From: Propionivibrio soli
GTDB taxonomy: Bacteria > Pseudomonadota > Gammaproteobacteria > Burkholderiales > Rhodocyclaceae
DNA length: 64,000 bases
Reading direction: 5' to 3'
Assembly: GCF_025770765.1 (NCBI RefSeq)
Contig: NZ_JANZKY010000006.1
Coordinates: 124,001 to 188,000, forward strand
Shown: positions 35,601-43,088 of the stretch, piece after piece
How the letters are laid out: each line of letters begins with the position of its first letter
Position numbering within the stretch: the first letter of the stretch is position 1
The notes under the pieces: generated by a model
What the model was told of the DNA's origin: nothing
Databases searched by the model: none
What the model saw: only the letters and a program-made list of their open reading frames with translations
Program-made: the position numbers and the translations under genes

Positions 35601-36512
35601 CACCCCATTGGGCATGTCACGCAAGCCCTCATCAATCTTTGGTTTAAGCAGAACCCGAACGACAACGATCTACTTCCAGCTGACCTCAAGTCTATCTTCA
35701 CCACACTGTGTGACGTGCAAGTGGAGCGATTCCACCACGGTCGGGTGCTGCTAGGTTCGCGGATGATCGCTTTTTTCCGTGTGGACCGCCCATGGACCGA
35801 ACAGCACCTTTTGCCGTTGTTGAGCTGGGCCAACCCCGTCGAAGCAAAAGCCGTGTGGGAAGGCTTCCTCTGGTCGCCGCGCTTGTACCAGCCGTTGTTA
35901 ACAGTCTTCAAGTCGCCGTTCCTGGATAGCGCAAACCATTATGACGATCTTGGTGAACACCGTCAGCAGTTCGCGACATTCCTGACTTACGCAGCATTAG
36001 GCCCAACCGAGGGATACACTGTAGAGGAGTTCCGCTCTGCGATTGGCGCCCTCCCACAAGAAGGCTTGGAAGAGTCAGCACAAGCACTTTATCAGGCCCT
36101 TGAAGGTGCAGCCGATCAGCGTGAGGATTATTGGAAGAACCGTGCTCAACCGTTCTGGCAACAAATCTGGCCAAAATCCCGTGACCTGGCCACCCATCGA
36201 ATCGCCGAGTCTTTGACTCGCATGGTGATTGCAGCCAGAGGTGAATTCCCGGCTGCCTTGGTTGCGGTGCAGGATTGGCTGCAACCAATTGAACACCCGG
36301 ACTATGTCGTACATTTGCTCCACGAATCAGGTCTGTGTAAACGATTCCCGGCAGACGTGCTGCGACTGCTAAATACTGTGATTGCCGACCAACAGTGGGC
36401 ACCACGAGAGTTGGGGCAGTGTTTGGAAGAAATTACTCAAATTGCGCCGCAACTTGCGCAAGATGGCCGTTATCTACGGCTCCGCGAGTATTTTCGCAGA
36501 CGGGGAATGTGA
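32679..36512 (+). CDS. Defence-associated SIR2 protein, Dsr1 type
   Basis: A 1277-residue protein. The N-terminal SIR2-like NADase domain has the nucleotide motif CGAGIS (residues 27-32), the Asn of TTNFD (125-129) and the catalytic-type His in YLHG (His166). The remaining 1000 residues form a long helical region resembling the DUF4020 part of large defence sirtuins. In such systems phage proteins trigger NAD+ loss and growth arrest. The reading frame is uninterrupted and key residues are present. The ribosome-binding site is weak. Confidence 0.85.
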   Translation: MQFITRGPDIPDALLQAHEEGRVVFFCGAGISYPAGLPGFKGLVEQIYQLNGTTLTDIERDAFEHGQFDATLDLLERRLPGQRLAVRRALAQALKPKLRRKGATDTQAALLRLARSREGALRLVTTNFDRIFHVAAKRTGQAFQAYAAPMLPVPKNSRWNGLVYLHGLLPEKVDDTALNRLVITSGDFGLAYLTERWAARFVSELFRNYVVCFVGYSINDPVLRYMMDALAADRMLGEVTPQAWALGDCEPGQEHRKTIEWEAKGVTPILYSVSAGSYDHSALHQTLHAWAETYRDGVQGKEAIVVKHALTRPQESTQQDDFVGRMLWALSDPSGLPAKRFADFNPAPSLDWLLEPFAHEHFGYGDLTRFGVPPHHEVDTKLRLSLIRRPAPYDRAPPMLLASGGVICSQWDDVMFHLARWLVRHLDDPRLVIWIAERGGQLHDRWPWLIEHELDRFDSLEREGKTSELNEIRLHAPNAIPGPLMRTLWRLLLSGRVKSPWHEPDLYRWKGRLKREGLTATLRLELRDLLAPRVVLKKPFHWGDEDTSSVDEPTRIKQLVDWELALVTNHAYSALRDLAGEHWTSALPLLLDDFQQLLRDALDLLREMGAADDRCDRSHWDLPSITPHWQNRGFRDWVSLIELLRDAWLAVHAKDSARATRIAQAWFELPYPTFKRLALFAASQDDVIPPDRWVKWLLSEGAWWLWSRDTGRELFRLFVLQGRHLEGAAQEHLEAAILAGPPREMYLDDLEEDRWQYLVARSVWLHLAKLNISGLALGAPAAARLEEISTTYSQWQLATNERDEFSHWMSGTGDPDYDDSRDVDIAPRKRRELTQWLTKPMPERRPFYEDTWRDVCRTRFFHSLSALCDLAQDGVWPAGRWREALQAWAEEGIVLRSWRYAAPLVQTMPDAVFQEIDHAVTWWMESASKSINCHEGILLSLCRRVLVLSLEEGSGYRIIRNGVETYDPVGSAINHPIGHVTQALINLWFKQNPNDNDLLPADLKSIFTTLCDVQVERFHHGRVLLGSRMIAFFRVDRPWTEQHLLPLLSWANPVEAKAVWEGFLWSPRLYQPLLTVFKSPFLDSANHYDDLGEHRQQFATFLTYAALGPTEGYTVEEFRSAIGALPQEGLEESAQALYQALEGAADQREDYWKNRAQPFWQQIWPKSRDLATHRIAESLTRMVIAARGEFPAALVAVQDWLQPIEHPDYVVHLLHESGLCKRFPADVLRLLNTVIADQQWAPRELGQCLEEITQIAPQLAQDGRYLRLREYFRRRGM

Positions 36513-36666
36513 TGCCAGCATCAACGACATCCCGAACCAAGCCGCTGGTGACCAGCGGATAGCTTCCGAATTTCGAACCATGGCCGAAAGACCGCTCAGG
36601 CCGAAGATCTGTCGATTACTTGCGACAGCAGCTCAGCCCGTATAAAAGACATAAAACGGTTGTTGC

Positions 36667-37332
36667 CTAAATACCTAGGCTAAGCTGGACCTCGGCAGAA
36701 AATGTCGCCCTTCGCCATAGCCAGGCGTCGAACTCACGCCGCGGGAGCATGAGCAAGTCGGCGGCGCAACAGAACGACTTTCGCAGAAAGAAGTAGTCGT
36801 CGTTCTCAACCCCAACCGTCTTCGCGAATGAGCGCACATGCCGATCGACTGCGATAGAGTCAATACCAACAAGGCAGGCCATGTAATCCACGGTCTTGGG
36901 ACCGACCCCGTTAATAGTCTGTATTGCGTCACGGAACTGTTCGGCGGCCAAGTTGGTTCGCAAATCCTGAACCCCCTCGATACCCCACTCCCCCAAAAAG
37001 TTGACCAATGTCTCGAAGCGAGTCACTTTCTCATGATGGCGCCAGTTCAGGAACTCGCCAGTTCTTCGCTCCTGAATTAGCTTTAGTAGGGCCGAAATCG
37101 TATCTGCTTTCGGATAGGTCCGCAGAATGGCTAACACTCGCGGTCGAACAACGTTGGCATAGTTAAGCCCTGCCTGGAGTACTGAGTCGGCAAGAACCGC
37201 TCCCAAGTGCTCACATGTGGCTCGCGGGACTTTCTGCTCCCAAAGCGCACCTTCACCTTTTGCGTGATCAGCAATACGACGCGCTGCAAGCAGAATCTCA
37301 ATCGATCCCCCTTTCGCTCCAGCCCGGCTCAT
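36667..37332 (-). CDS. HhH-GPD DNA glycosylase/lyase-like protein (OGG-like)
   Basis: A 221-residue protein with the helix-hairpin-helix INGVGPKTVDYMACLVG, whose Lys is where bifunctional glycosylases have their lyase lysine, followed by AVDRHVRSF with the catalytic Asp. It lacks the Cys cluster of endonuclease III. The start ATG overlaps the queC-like stop (ATGA), so it is the last gene of the four-gene operon. OGG-like HhH proteins occur beside QueC-like proteins in type IV CBASS; here the substrate is unknown. Confidence 0.82.
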   Translation of the reverse strand: MSRAGAKGGSIEILLAARRIADHAKGEGALWEQKVPRATCEHLGAVLADSVLQAGLNYANVVRPRVLAILRTYPKADTISALLKLIQERRTGEFLNWRHHEKVTRFETLVNFLGEWGIEGVQDLRTNLAAEQFRDAIQTINGVGPKTVDYMACLVGIDSIAVDRHVRSFAKTVGVENDDYFFLRKSFCCAADLLMLPRREFDAWLWRRATFSAEVQLSLGI

Positions 37333-37949
37333 ACCAGCTCCGCCTCTTTCAAAGCGTTGAGTCGCTCTACGCAGTTGGGACATGCTCCGCATGGAAACTG
37401 CCCTGCAGCCTGACACGAATAGGTTCGTCCAATTGGCACTCCAAGTTCGACTGCCGCGCGTGCGACATCGGCCTTAGATGAGTAGCGAAATGGCGAATGG
37501 AAACGAACGGCACCGATGCTCGATGTAAGCCCGTCAAGATCGTTCATAAACGCGGCAGTACAATCGATTTCTTTGGCATGGTTACTGTTAATGAAGCCGG
37601 TGTAGACGTCCAGGACTCCGATGGTCTGGGCACGAGCCGCGGCGGCCGCAAAGAACAACATCGTCCTGTAAGGGATGTATAAATCGTCATCCTTGACTTC
37701 TTCATTCCAAAGGTCTGCCTCGCGGATTAAACGCGACTGCGAGCCCCTGAAAATATCCGATATGTCATATCTTTCGGGTCGGTGCATATTCGCTGGCAAC
37801 ACTTCGTTAACGCGGCTCCACTCAACTTCGACGCAATGCTGCCCGTAGTCAAAAAATATGGGTATGACTTCAACGCTTTCTGACACGAGCTGGTATCCAA
37901 CAGTCGTTGAGTCTAGCCCACCTGACGCCAGGAGAAGTGCTTTTCTCAT
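37329..37949 (-). CDS. QueC-like enzyme (7-cyano-7-deazaguanine synthase family)
   Basis: A 206-residue protein with the PP-loop SGGLDS (residues 9-14) and a zinc site SCQAAGQFPCGACPNC (Cys179, 187, 190, 193). Housekeeping QueC makes preQ0 from 7-carboxy-7-deazaguanine with ATP and ammonia for queuosine. No other queuosine genes are near; instead it is coupled by four-base overlaps to the PfkB-NDT gene before and the glycosylase after. QueC-like proteins are known components of Qat and type IV CBASS, so a defence role is the better inference. Confidence 0.85.
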   Translation of the reverse strand: MRKALLLASGGLDSTTVGYQLVSESVEVIPIFFDYGQHCVEVEWSRVNEVLPANMHRPERYDISDIFRGSQSRLIREADLWNEEVKDDDLYIPYRTMLFFAAAAARAQTIGVLDVYTGFINSNHAKEIDCTAAFMNDLDGLTSSIGAVRFHSPFRYSSKADVARAAVELGVPIGRTYSCQAAGQFPCGACPNCVERLNALKEAELV

Positions 37950-39271
37950 GTCGGGTTAGCTCTCAATCTAGCTATTGCGTCGAAGGTACCATTCAGGCAC
38001 TCATCAAGGTTCGCTGAGTATACAGAACTTCCGACAACGAGCATTGTGTTGTTGTTCTCGTTCCGTGGGTCAAAGGTGATAACCGGCTTGCCCAATGCGA
38101 TTGCGATACCAATCTCAACCAAGGTACCGGGGTCACGACCGAGTGGAATGGCAAAGACGGCTTCACACTCCTTCAACAACTGATAGTCCATGTGGTAGGT
38201 GCGAATTAGGTCAACCTGACTGGCCGGTCGCTGAAGCTCTCCGTTTTCCATAATGGGGCGTCGCACATTGAAGTTGTGGTATGCGAGGCTCTCAGCCGCG
38301 CGGTCGACTTCCGTCTTATCGACATACGAGAAGTCGGGGCCGGCAAGGTAAATAGCAAACTGCTGACGCTCATGCCACGGCAAGATAGTGCCACCTAGCG
38401 CGCGCAGCGCCTCAACCGATAGATTGAAGTCTCGCTGCAAGTCGCGCTTCAGGTCGTCAGGATAAGTGGTCTGCGAATAAATCGTCGCAGCTTGACATCC
38501 ACGCCACGCAGCCTCGATCCAGCCTTTTTCTGACATGCCGGCCATGACAGCCGTGTAGACATCGCCCACGCCGACCGAGTTGACCGTCTTCCCAAGCCTC
38601 GCAGGAATTTCTTCAACGCTACCGTCCATCAAGTTGAAGAGTCGGCTTCCGCCGCGGTTCTCCTTTAATAAGAAGACTTCGGGTGAAATAGTCTTAACTT
38701 CAGCAATCAAATCCTCGACATTCTTCTTACCCAAAAAAAGTGGAGACGATGTCGAGATAATGATCGCCTGCGTGCGCCCTCGGAAAGCTCGAAGCGAAGA
38801 AAGGTCATTAACGTCATACGCGACATCGAACGTAAACTTCGCTTCGGAAGAAAATCTTTCCAGCAACGCGTTGATATCGAACTTGCCGGGGAAGACAACC
38901 ACCTTTTGGTAGCCCTCCAGATTCGGGAATGGGTCGCGGAGCTTGATTTGCTTGCAATCTCTCAGCAAGTCCTCATAACCTTGATTGGAGACCTCTGTCG
39001 GGTCACTAATAACGATGACGTTCGGCGATCCTACTATGTCACCCAGCCAAGCGAACTCTTTACATCCGTGCGAAGCAAGGTAGCGCCCCGCCTCTTCGGC
39101 AAGATATTGCGGACAGAAAGCGGCAACGGAGTATTCCTGTTCTGCCGCCCAGAGACCTCTTGCTGCATGAACGATGCCGCCCAATCGTAGCTTGCAGTCG
39201 GCACCATCTTGGGGAAGCGTGAAGTCAACGACCACTTCCCCTACAATCAAGACTGCCTCTGTCTTGGCCAT
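37946..39271 (-). CDS. PfkB-type kinase fused to nucleoside 2-deoxyribosyltransferase
   Basis: A 441-residue two-domain protein. Residues 1-290 form a ribokinase-like domain with LGGIVHAARGLWAAE near 30-44 and NSVGVGDVYTAVM near 229, which keeps the GxGD catalytic Asp but has Asn for the usual leading Asp. Residues about 303-441 match nucleoside 2-deoxyribosyltransferases: IYLAGPDFSYVDKTE and GRDPGTLVEIGIAIALGK with the Glu nucleophile. It could exchange or release bases of deoxynucleosides and phosphorylate a nucleoside or sugar. It starts two bases after the upstream stop. Confidence 0.82.
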   Translation of the reverse strand: MAKTEAVLIVGEVVVDFTLPQDGADCKLRLGGIVHAARGLWAAEQEYSVAAFCPQYLAEEAGRYLASHGCKEFAWLGDIVGSPNVIVISDPTEVSNQGYEDLLRDCKQIKLRDPFPNLEGYQKVVVFPGKFDINALLERFSSEAKFTFDVAYDVNDLSSLRAFRGRTQAIIISTSSPLFLGKKNVEDLIAEVKTISPEVFLLKENRGGSRLFNLMDGSVEEIPARLGKTVNSVGVGDVYTAVMAGMSEKGWIEAAWRGCQAATIYSQTTYPDDLKRDLQRDFNLSVEALRALGGTILPWHERQQFAIYLAGPDFSYVDKTEVDRAAESLAYHNFNVRRPIMENGELQRPASQVDLIRTYHMDYQLLKECEAVFAIPLGRDPGTLVEIGIAIALGKPVITFDPRNENNNTMLVVGSSVYSANLDECLNGTFDAIARLRANPT

Positions 39272-39273
39272 GG

Positions 39274-39651
39274 TTATTGTGGGGCGAAGTCGGCTTCAAC
39301 TGTAGGCACTGGTGCAACTGTCGAAGATCTGACGACCCCAGCGTACCTAACCCCACTTGCAAGGCATGAGGCAAGATAATTTAATGATGTGGGAAGTGCA
39401 CCAACCTTGATTCCATTGGCATCCACGGCGAAGATACGTTTATCGAACACAATGCTGAACTCAGAGCCAGGAGCAGGAACCGCTTTCGACTGCGCGTAAT
39501 AGGCGCACTGAGCCACTTCCTCCAAAACGCATGAGAATGCTTGTTGGCATTTATCGACGCCGCTCGAACCACCTCCGGCACCCTGACCCGCGCTATCGTT
39601 CTTTTTTGACCCAGAATAGTCGGAAAAGTGGCCAGAACCTGTGCTTCCCAT
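39274..39651 (-). CDS. Gly/Ser-rich MGSTGSG protein, first gene of the QueC operon
   Basis: A 125-residue protein starting MGSTGSGHFSDYSGSKKND, with a flexible Gly/Ser-rich first 35 residues, a middle helix containing CQQAFSCVLEEVAQCAYY, and a beta-rich C-terminal half (FSIVFDKRIFAVDANG; YAGVVRSSTVAPVP). The AAAGGGGGG leader four bases before the ATG fixes the start, although the frame is open further upstream. No family is recognised. Removal of Met would expose an N-terminal glycine, which may matter for the QueC-like partner. Confidence 0.75.
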   Translation of the reverse strand: MGSTGSGHFSDYSGSKKNDSAGQGAGGGSSGVDKCQQAFSCVLEEVAQCAYYAQSKAVPAPGSEFSIVFDKRIFAVDANGIKVGALPTSLNYLASCLASGVRYAGVVRSSTVAPVPTVEADFAPQ

Positions 39652-40293
39652 AGTACCCCCCTTTGTACAGTTGGCGAAGTATCCACAGACCATGTGAATG
39701 GCATGCTCGCGTGGGAGTATAACAAAGGCCCAGCGTTGGTTTACATCATCGCTCGCTTGGCATCGAGCATACAACTCGTCGTTTTCGGTCAGAAGCCAAT
39801 GTTCGTCGCTGGAGACGGGCTGATGGCCAGTAATCTCCGGCTGTCGCCGCCGGCATAGCGATGGTAAGCCGCATGCCACTCGGACTAGACGGCATGCTGC
39901 GCCGCCTCCAGCGGCGCCTATCCTGTACAGACCAAACTCTGCAGCTTCACTTCTAAATGGTCCTTCCTTATGGCGCTGTCCGTTCCTTTCCACGGTCGCA
40001 ATTTGAGATTGCCGAGACGCCGGGATGTCCGTCTAGGGCCAAGGCCACGATGCGGTCTAGCTCGTGGTCCGACATCTGGCATGCTCAAGGGCTGAGAGAT
40101 GCTCGAAGCTTCGGCCGCCTGTCGTTGTGATCGGCCCTAATCCGTGATCTCGTGCGGTACAGCTACGGTACAGTCATCATGTTTGGACGCCTTCGCCAAA
40201 GTACGATAAGTTACTGTCACGTATATACGTTCCGTTTTCATTGATTGCGCTCGCATTTGCTTGTTTTGCCTAGGCACAGCGCATTAGTAGCAA
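39652..40293. other. Right-end region of the element without a convincing gene
   Basis: About 640 bases before attR. The leftward frame of the MGSTGSG gene stays open to 39993 but has no protein-like start; a leftward ATG at 40075 opens only 34 codons. A leftward promoter for the four-gene operon is expected here; TTATACT on the minus strand near 39720 is a weak -10 candidate. Decayed genes or integrase arm sites are possible, and I see no strong structure. Confidence 0.4.
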
Positions 40294-40339
40294 ACTCATA
40301 ATCCTTTGGTCCAGGGTTCGAGTCCCTGCGGGCCCACCA
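40294..40339 (+). repeat. Right attachment site (attR), copy of the tRNA 3' end
   Basis: 46 bases identical to 11930-11975, from the anticodon loop through CCA. The sequence before it does not form the 5' half of a tRNA, so this is a remnant and not a second gene. Confidence 0.95.
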
Positions 40340-40345
40340 TGCAAA

Positions 40346-40378
40346 AAAAGCCCCTGATTCTTCGGAATAGGGGCTTTT
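40346..40378 (+). terminator. Native tRNA terminator displaced beyond attR
   Basis: Ten-base arms AAAAGCCCCT and AGGGGCTTTT extend into an ATTC/GAAT stem with a TTCG loop. With A and T tracts on the two sides it can act in both directions. It lies seven bases after attR and was presumably the original terminator of the tRNA gene. Confidence 0.85.
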
Positions 40379-40497
40379 CCATTATGTCGGTTCATGTGTC
40401 AGGGCAACGGTGGTAGGGAAAGAGTCAGTGTTCGGCGAAGCATCCGGCAGGCGAAAGATCGCGGGGCAACAGGTATCATCGCTCCTTCTGCCACTTA

Positions 40498-40785
40498 ATG
40501 GCGCTGCCGTTCTTCGCAAAAGACATGATGCCCACGCTGCAACACATTCTGGTCGACCAGCGAACACTGATGGCGGCTGGAGTCGACTTCGAAAAATATA
40601 AGGAGCGCCTGCTTGCCGCCTTTGCTCCGCGTCGCCCCCGGGTTCTGCTCGTTCCCTCCACTGGGGACGAGTCGCCATATCCATGGGCGATCCGAAGCTA
40701 CCTTCTTCCGAGCAAAGGGTTGGAAAACGAGTCGGTCAAGCAACTGTTTGCCGAGGCCTGGGCTTCAGTGACCGGGTCTCAGTGA
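40498..40785 (+). CDS. Small hypothetical protein
   Basis: A 95-residue protein; the part from MMPTLQHILVDQRTLMAAGV onward looks protein-like, with a helical FEKYKERLLAAFAPRRPRVLL and a C-terminal helix. Internal ATG codons at 40525 or 40528 are alternative starts. No family recognised. It is convergent with the AEC transporter gene. Confidence 0.45.
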   Translation: MALPFFAKDMMPTLQHILVDQRTLMAAGVDFEKYKERLLAAFAPRRPRVLLVPSTGDESPYPWAIRSYLLPSKGLENESVKQLFAEAWASVTGSQ

Positions 40786-40817
40786 GTGGTGAAGCACGCA
40801 TTGCGCCTTCGATGGCG

Positions 40818-41696
40818 TCAAAGAGACAGGTAAAGGGCGACGGGTACGAACAGGATCGAGGCGATATTTCCGACAACGACGATCGCCGAAACCAGCCCCG
40901 GATCCTGCTGATAACGGTCCGCAAAGATGTAGTTCATCACCGCCGGGGGTAGTGCCGAGTAAAGGATCAGAACGCCCTGCATCGGCTTGGAGAGACCAAG
41001 CACTTGCGCTAACGGCCAAGCAATGATGAGGCCGGAAATTGGGCAGAGGACAGCGCCGACGAGGCCGATACTCCAACGTTCGACACGGAAGGACGCGAAA
41101 CCGACGCCGACGGTAAAGAGTCCGAGCGGGATTGCCGCATCGCCGAGCATCCGAGTGCTGGCGGCGAGCCATTCGGGCAATGAAAAGCCGACCAGGCTTG
41201 ATGCAACACCGCCGATCATTGCCCACAGCATAGGCCCACGAAGAATCCCCTTCACGCTGGCGTGCGGCGCGCAGATGCGAATGCCGATGGTGAAATGCAC
41301 GAGGCTGAAGATCATGAATAGCGAGACGGCCGCGGGCAGCATCTCCTGCCCGAAGGCAAACAAGGTCAGCGGCAAGCCCATGTTCGCCACGTTGGTGAAT
41401 ACCATTGACGGGATGAAGGCGTGGGGATTGTAGTTGAGCAACCGGGCGATCCACCATGCCAGCAGCCCGGACCCGGCCATGACTAAGAGTGCGCCTCCGA
41501 TAAGCGGGAGATAGGTGACGATGTGGAAGTCCTTTGACGCCATCGCCGTATAGATCAGCAAGGGGTACAGAAGGTCGGTACTCAGACGGTTCACCCACGT
41601 CATATCCGGTCGGCTGATGCGCGCATAGGCGTATCCCATCGCAGAAATAATAAGTACCGGGGTGATAATTCCGATGATGCGCGCAACGAGTTCCAT
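40818..41696 (-). CDS. AEC (auxin efflux carrier) family transporter
   Basis: A 292-residue inner-membrane protein with about ten hydrophobic helices, starting MELVARIIGIITPVLIISAM. Conserved features are the N-terminal GYAYARI segment, the unwound FTNVANMGLPLTL motif in the first half, and its later counterpart PPAVMNYIFADRY. Bacterial members export or import organic acids or malonate-like compounds; the substrate cannot be told. It is divergent from the oxidoreductase gene. Confidence 0.88.
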   Translation of the reverse strand: MELVARIIGIITPVLIISAMGYAYARISRPDMTWVNRLSTDLLYPLLIYTAMASKDFHIVTYLPLIGGALLVMAGSGLLAWWIARLLNYNPHAFIPSMVFTNVANMGLPLTLFAFGQEMLPAAVSLFMIFSLVHFTIGIRICAPHASVKGILRGPMLWAMIGGVASSLVGFSLPEWLAASTRMLGDAAIPLGLFTVGVGFASFRVERWSIGLVGAVLCPISGLIIAWPLAQVLGLSKPMQGVLILYSALPPAVMNYIFADRYQQDPGLVSAIVVVGNIASILFVPVALYLSL

Positions 41697-41899
41697 GGCT
41701 TATTCTTGGTGTTTGGATCGGCCAGATTGCCAGTCCAGTAATGACGGGCGAGGACGAGAAAAGGCCGCGAACCGCGGCAACCCGCAAGTCTAGCGGATTG
41801 GCGGAGTCTCCGGGTTGCGGTATGCGAAAAACGCATCGCTTGCCAAGGAAAAGCGTGCTTCCTACGATGGTCGGCTTCTTGCAGGAAAGGTGATTGGTG

Positions 41900-42958
41900 A
41901 TGGAGAAATTAAAAGGGCAGATTGGTTTTGGTCTCGTTGGAACGGGCGTCATTGCTCATAACCATGCGGCGGCCATTACGGCGCTTGCCAAGTCGCACGA
42001 CGTGAAAGTGGTGAGTGTCCTCGGACGCAGTGAAGAAAAAGCGCGCGAATTCGCCGCGATGCACGGAATCCCGGTAGCGACGGCGGATCCGGCGGAGTTC
42101 TTCGCACGCCGCGATATGCAGGTCGTCTGCATTCTTACGCCGAGCGGCGCGCACCTTGAGCCAGCACTTCAGGCGATCGAAGCTGGCAAGCATCTGCTCG
42201 TCGAGAAACCTTTGGAGATCAGTCTTCCGCGTGTCGACGCGATGCTAGAGGCGGCGAAACGAGCTGGAGTGGCGGTCGAATGCATCTTCCAGGCGCGCTT
42301 TACCGAAGGCGTCAAGCACCTGAAGCAAGCTCTCGACGCCGGGCGCTTTGGGCGGTTATGCCTCTGCAGCGCCTACATCAAGTGGCACCGCAGTGCTCAG
42401 TACTACTCGGGTTGGAAAGGGACGTTGGCCATCGACGGCGGCGGTGCCGTAATCAACCAATCGATTCATGCCGTCGATCTACTGCAATGGCTCGCCGGAA
42501 TGCCGGCCGAAATCTTCGCGTGGAAAACGCGGCGTGTGCATCAGGGGATCGAGGCCGAGGACACCGCCTGTGCCGCGCTTCGCTTTCCGGACGGAGCTCT
42601 GGGAACGATCGAGGCGACGACCGCTGCCTTCCCGGGTTGGGAGCGTCGCATTGAAATCTGTGGCGAACTGGGGTCGGTGGCTTTGGAAGACGAGAAGGTC
42701 GTCCGTTGGGAGTTTCGGGACCGCCTTCCGGAAGACGCCGAAATCCTCGCCAGTGCCGCGAAGAACACGGCGGCGACGGGAGCCGGAGCGTCGAATATCA
42801 TCGGTTTCGAAGGGCACCAGCGGCAGATCGAGCAGATGATCGTCGCCTTACGCACTGGCTCGCCGATGCCGATCGGAGGCGATGCGGCACGCAACGCCGT
42901 TGCGCTTGTTCGCGCACTTTACGAGTCGGCGGAGCAGGGCAAGCCGATCGCGCTCTAG
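41900..42958 (+). CDS. Gfo/Idh/MocA family NAD(P)-dependent oxidoreductase
   Basis: A 352-residue protein with an N-terminal Rossmann motif GLVGTGVIAHNHA, the family EKPLEI (Lys as in the EKP motif) at about residue 98, and the C-terminal beta domain with GGGAVINQSIHAVDLLQWLAG, holding the catalytic His. Substrates in the family are sugars, inositols and similar compounds; not determinable here. The ATG at 41900 is chosen over an in-frame TTG two codons earlier. Confidence 0.88.
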   Translation: MEKLKGQIGFGLVGTGVIAHNHAAAITALAKSHDVKVVSVLGRSEEKAREFAAMHGIPVATADPAEFFARRDMQVVCILTPSGAHLEPALQAIEAGKHLLVEKPLEISLPRVDAMLEAAKRAGVAVECIFQARFTEGVKHLKQALDAGRFGRLCLCSAYIKWHRSAQYYSGWKGTLAIDGGGAVINQSIHAVDLLQWLAGMPAEIFAWKTRRVHQGIEAEDTACAALRFPDGALGTIEATTAAFPGWERRIEICGELGSVALEDEKVVRWEFRDRLPEDAEILASAAKNTAATGAGASNIIGFEGHQRQIEQMIVALRTGSPMPIGGDAARNAVALVRALYESAEQGKPIAL

Positions 42959-43088
42959 CCTATCCGAGCGAGTCTCTCCGGGGACCGCGTTACATGAGGA
43001 AACGGCACCAACGCGGCTCCGACGCGCGACAGCGTATCGTTCCCGCGTCGGCGTTGAGGTGCCCTTTCTGCCGCTTCCCTTGAGCCAG

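Larger units (their letters stand above)
11976..40339. mobile_element. Integrated, probably mobilizable plasmid-like genomic island
   Basis: About 28.36 kb lies between two copies of the tRNA 3' end. It contains a tyrosine integrase next to attL, a RepA-type initiator with iterons, an IncP-like oriT and relaxosome (traJ, traI, traK, traL, traM), trbJ-K-L remnants, an integrase-less gene-cassette cluster, and defence genes including a SIR2 protein and a QueC/glycosylase operon. No coupling protein, VirB4-type ATPase or other mating-pair genes are seen, so transfer would need a helper. The host's own tRNA terminator appears to have been carried to the right end. Confidence 0.93.

Noticed and set aside
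39652-39993. 114-residue N-terminal extension of the MGSTGSG protein
   Set aside because: A strong ribosome-binding site immediately before 39651 and the change to unstructured Arg/Gly-rich sequence upstream favour the short form.
40294-40339. Second tRNA gene at the right end
   Set aside because: Only the 3' 46 bases are present and the upstream bases cannot form the acceptor or D arm; it is attR.
40765-41952. 395-codon minus-strand frame overlapping the AEC transporter
   Set aside because: Same strand but different frame from a clear membrane transporter; composition is Arg/Pro/His-rich without a domain.
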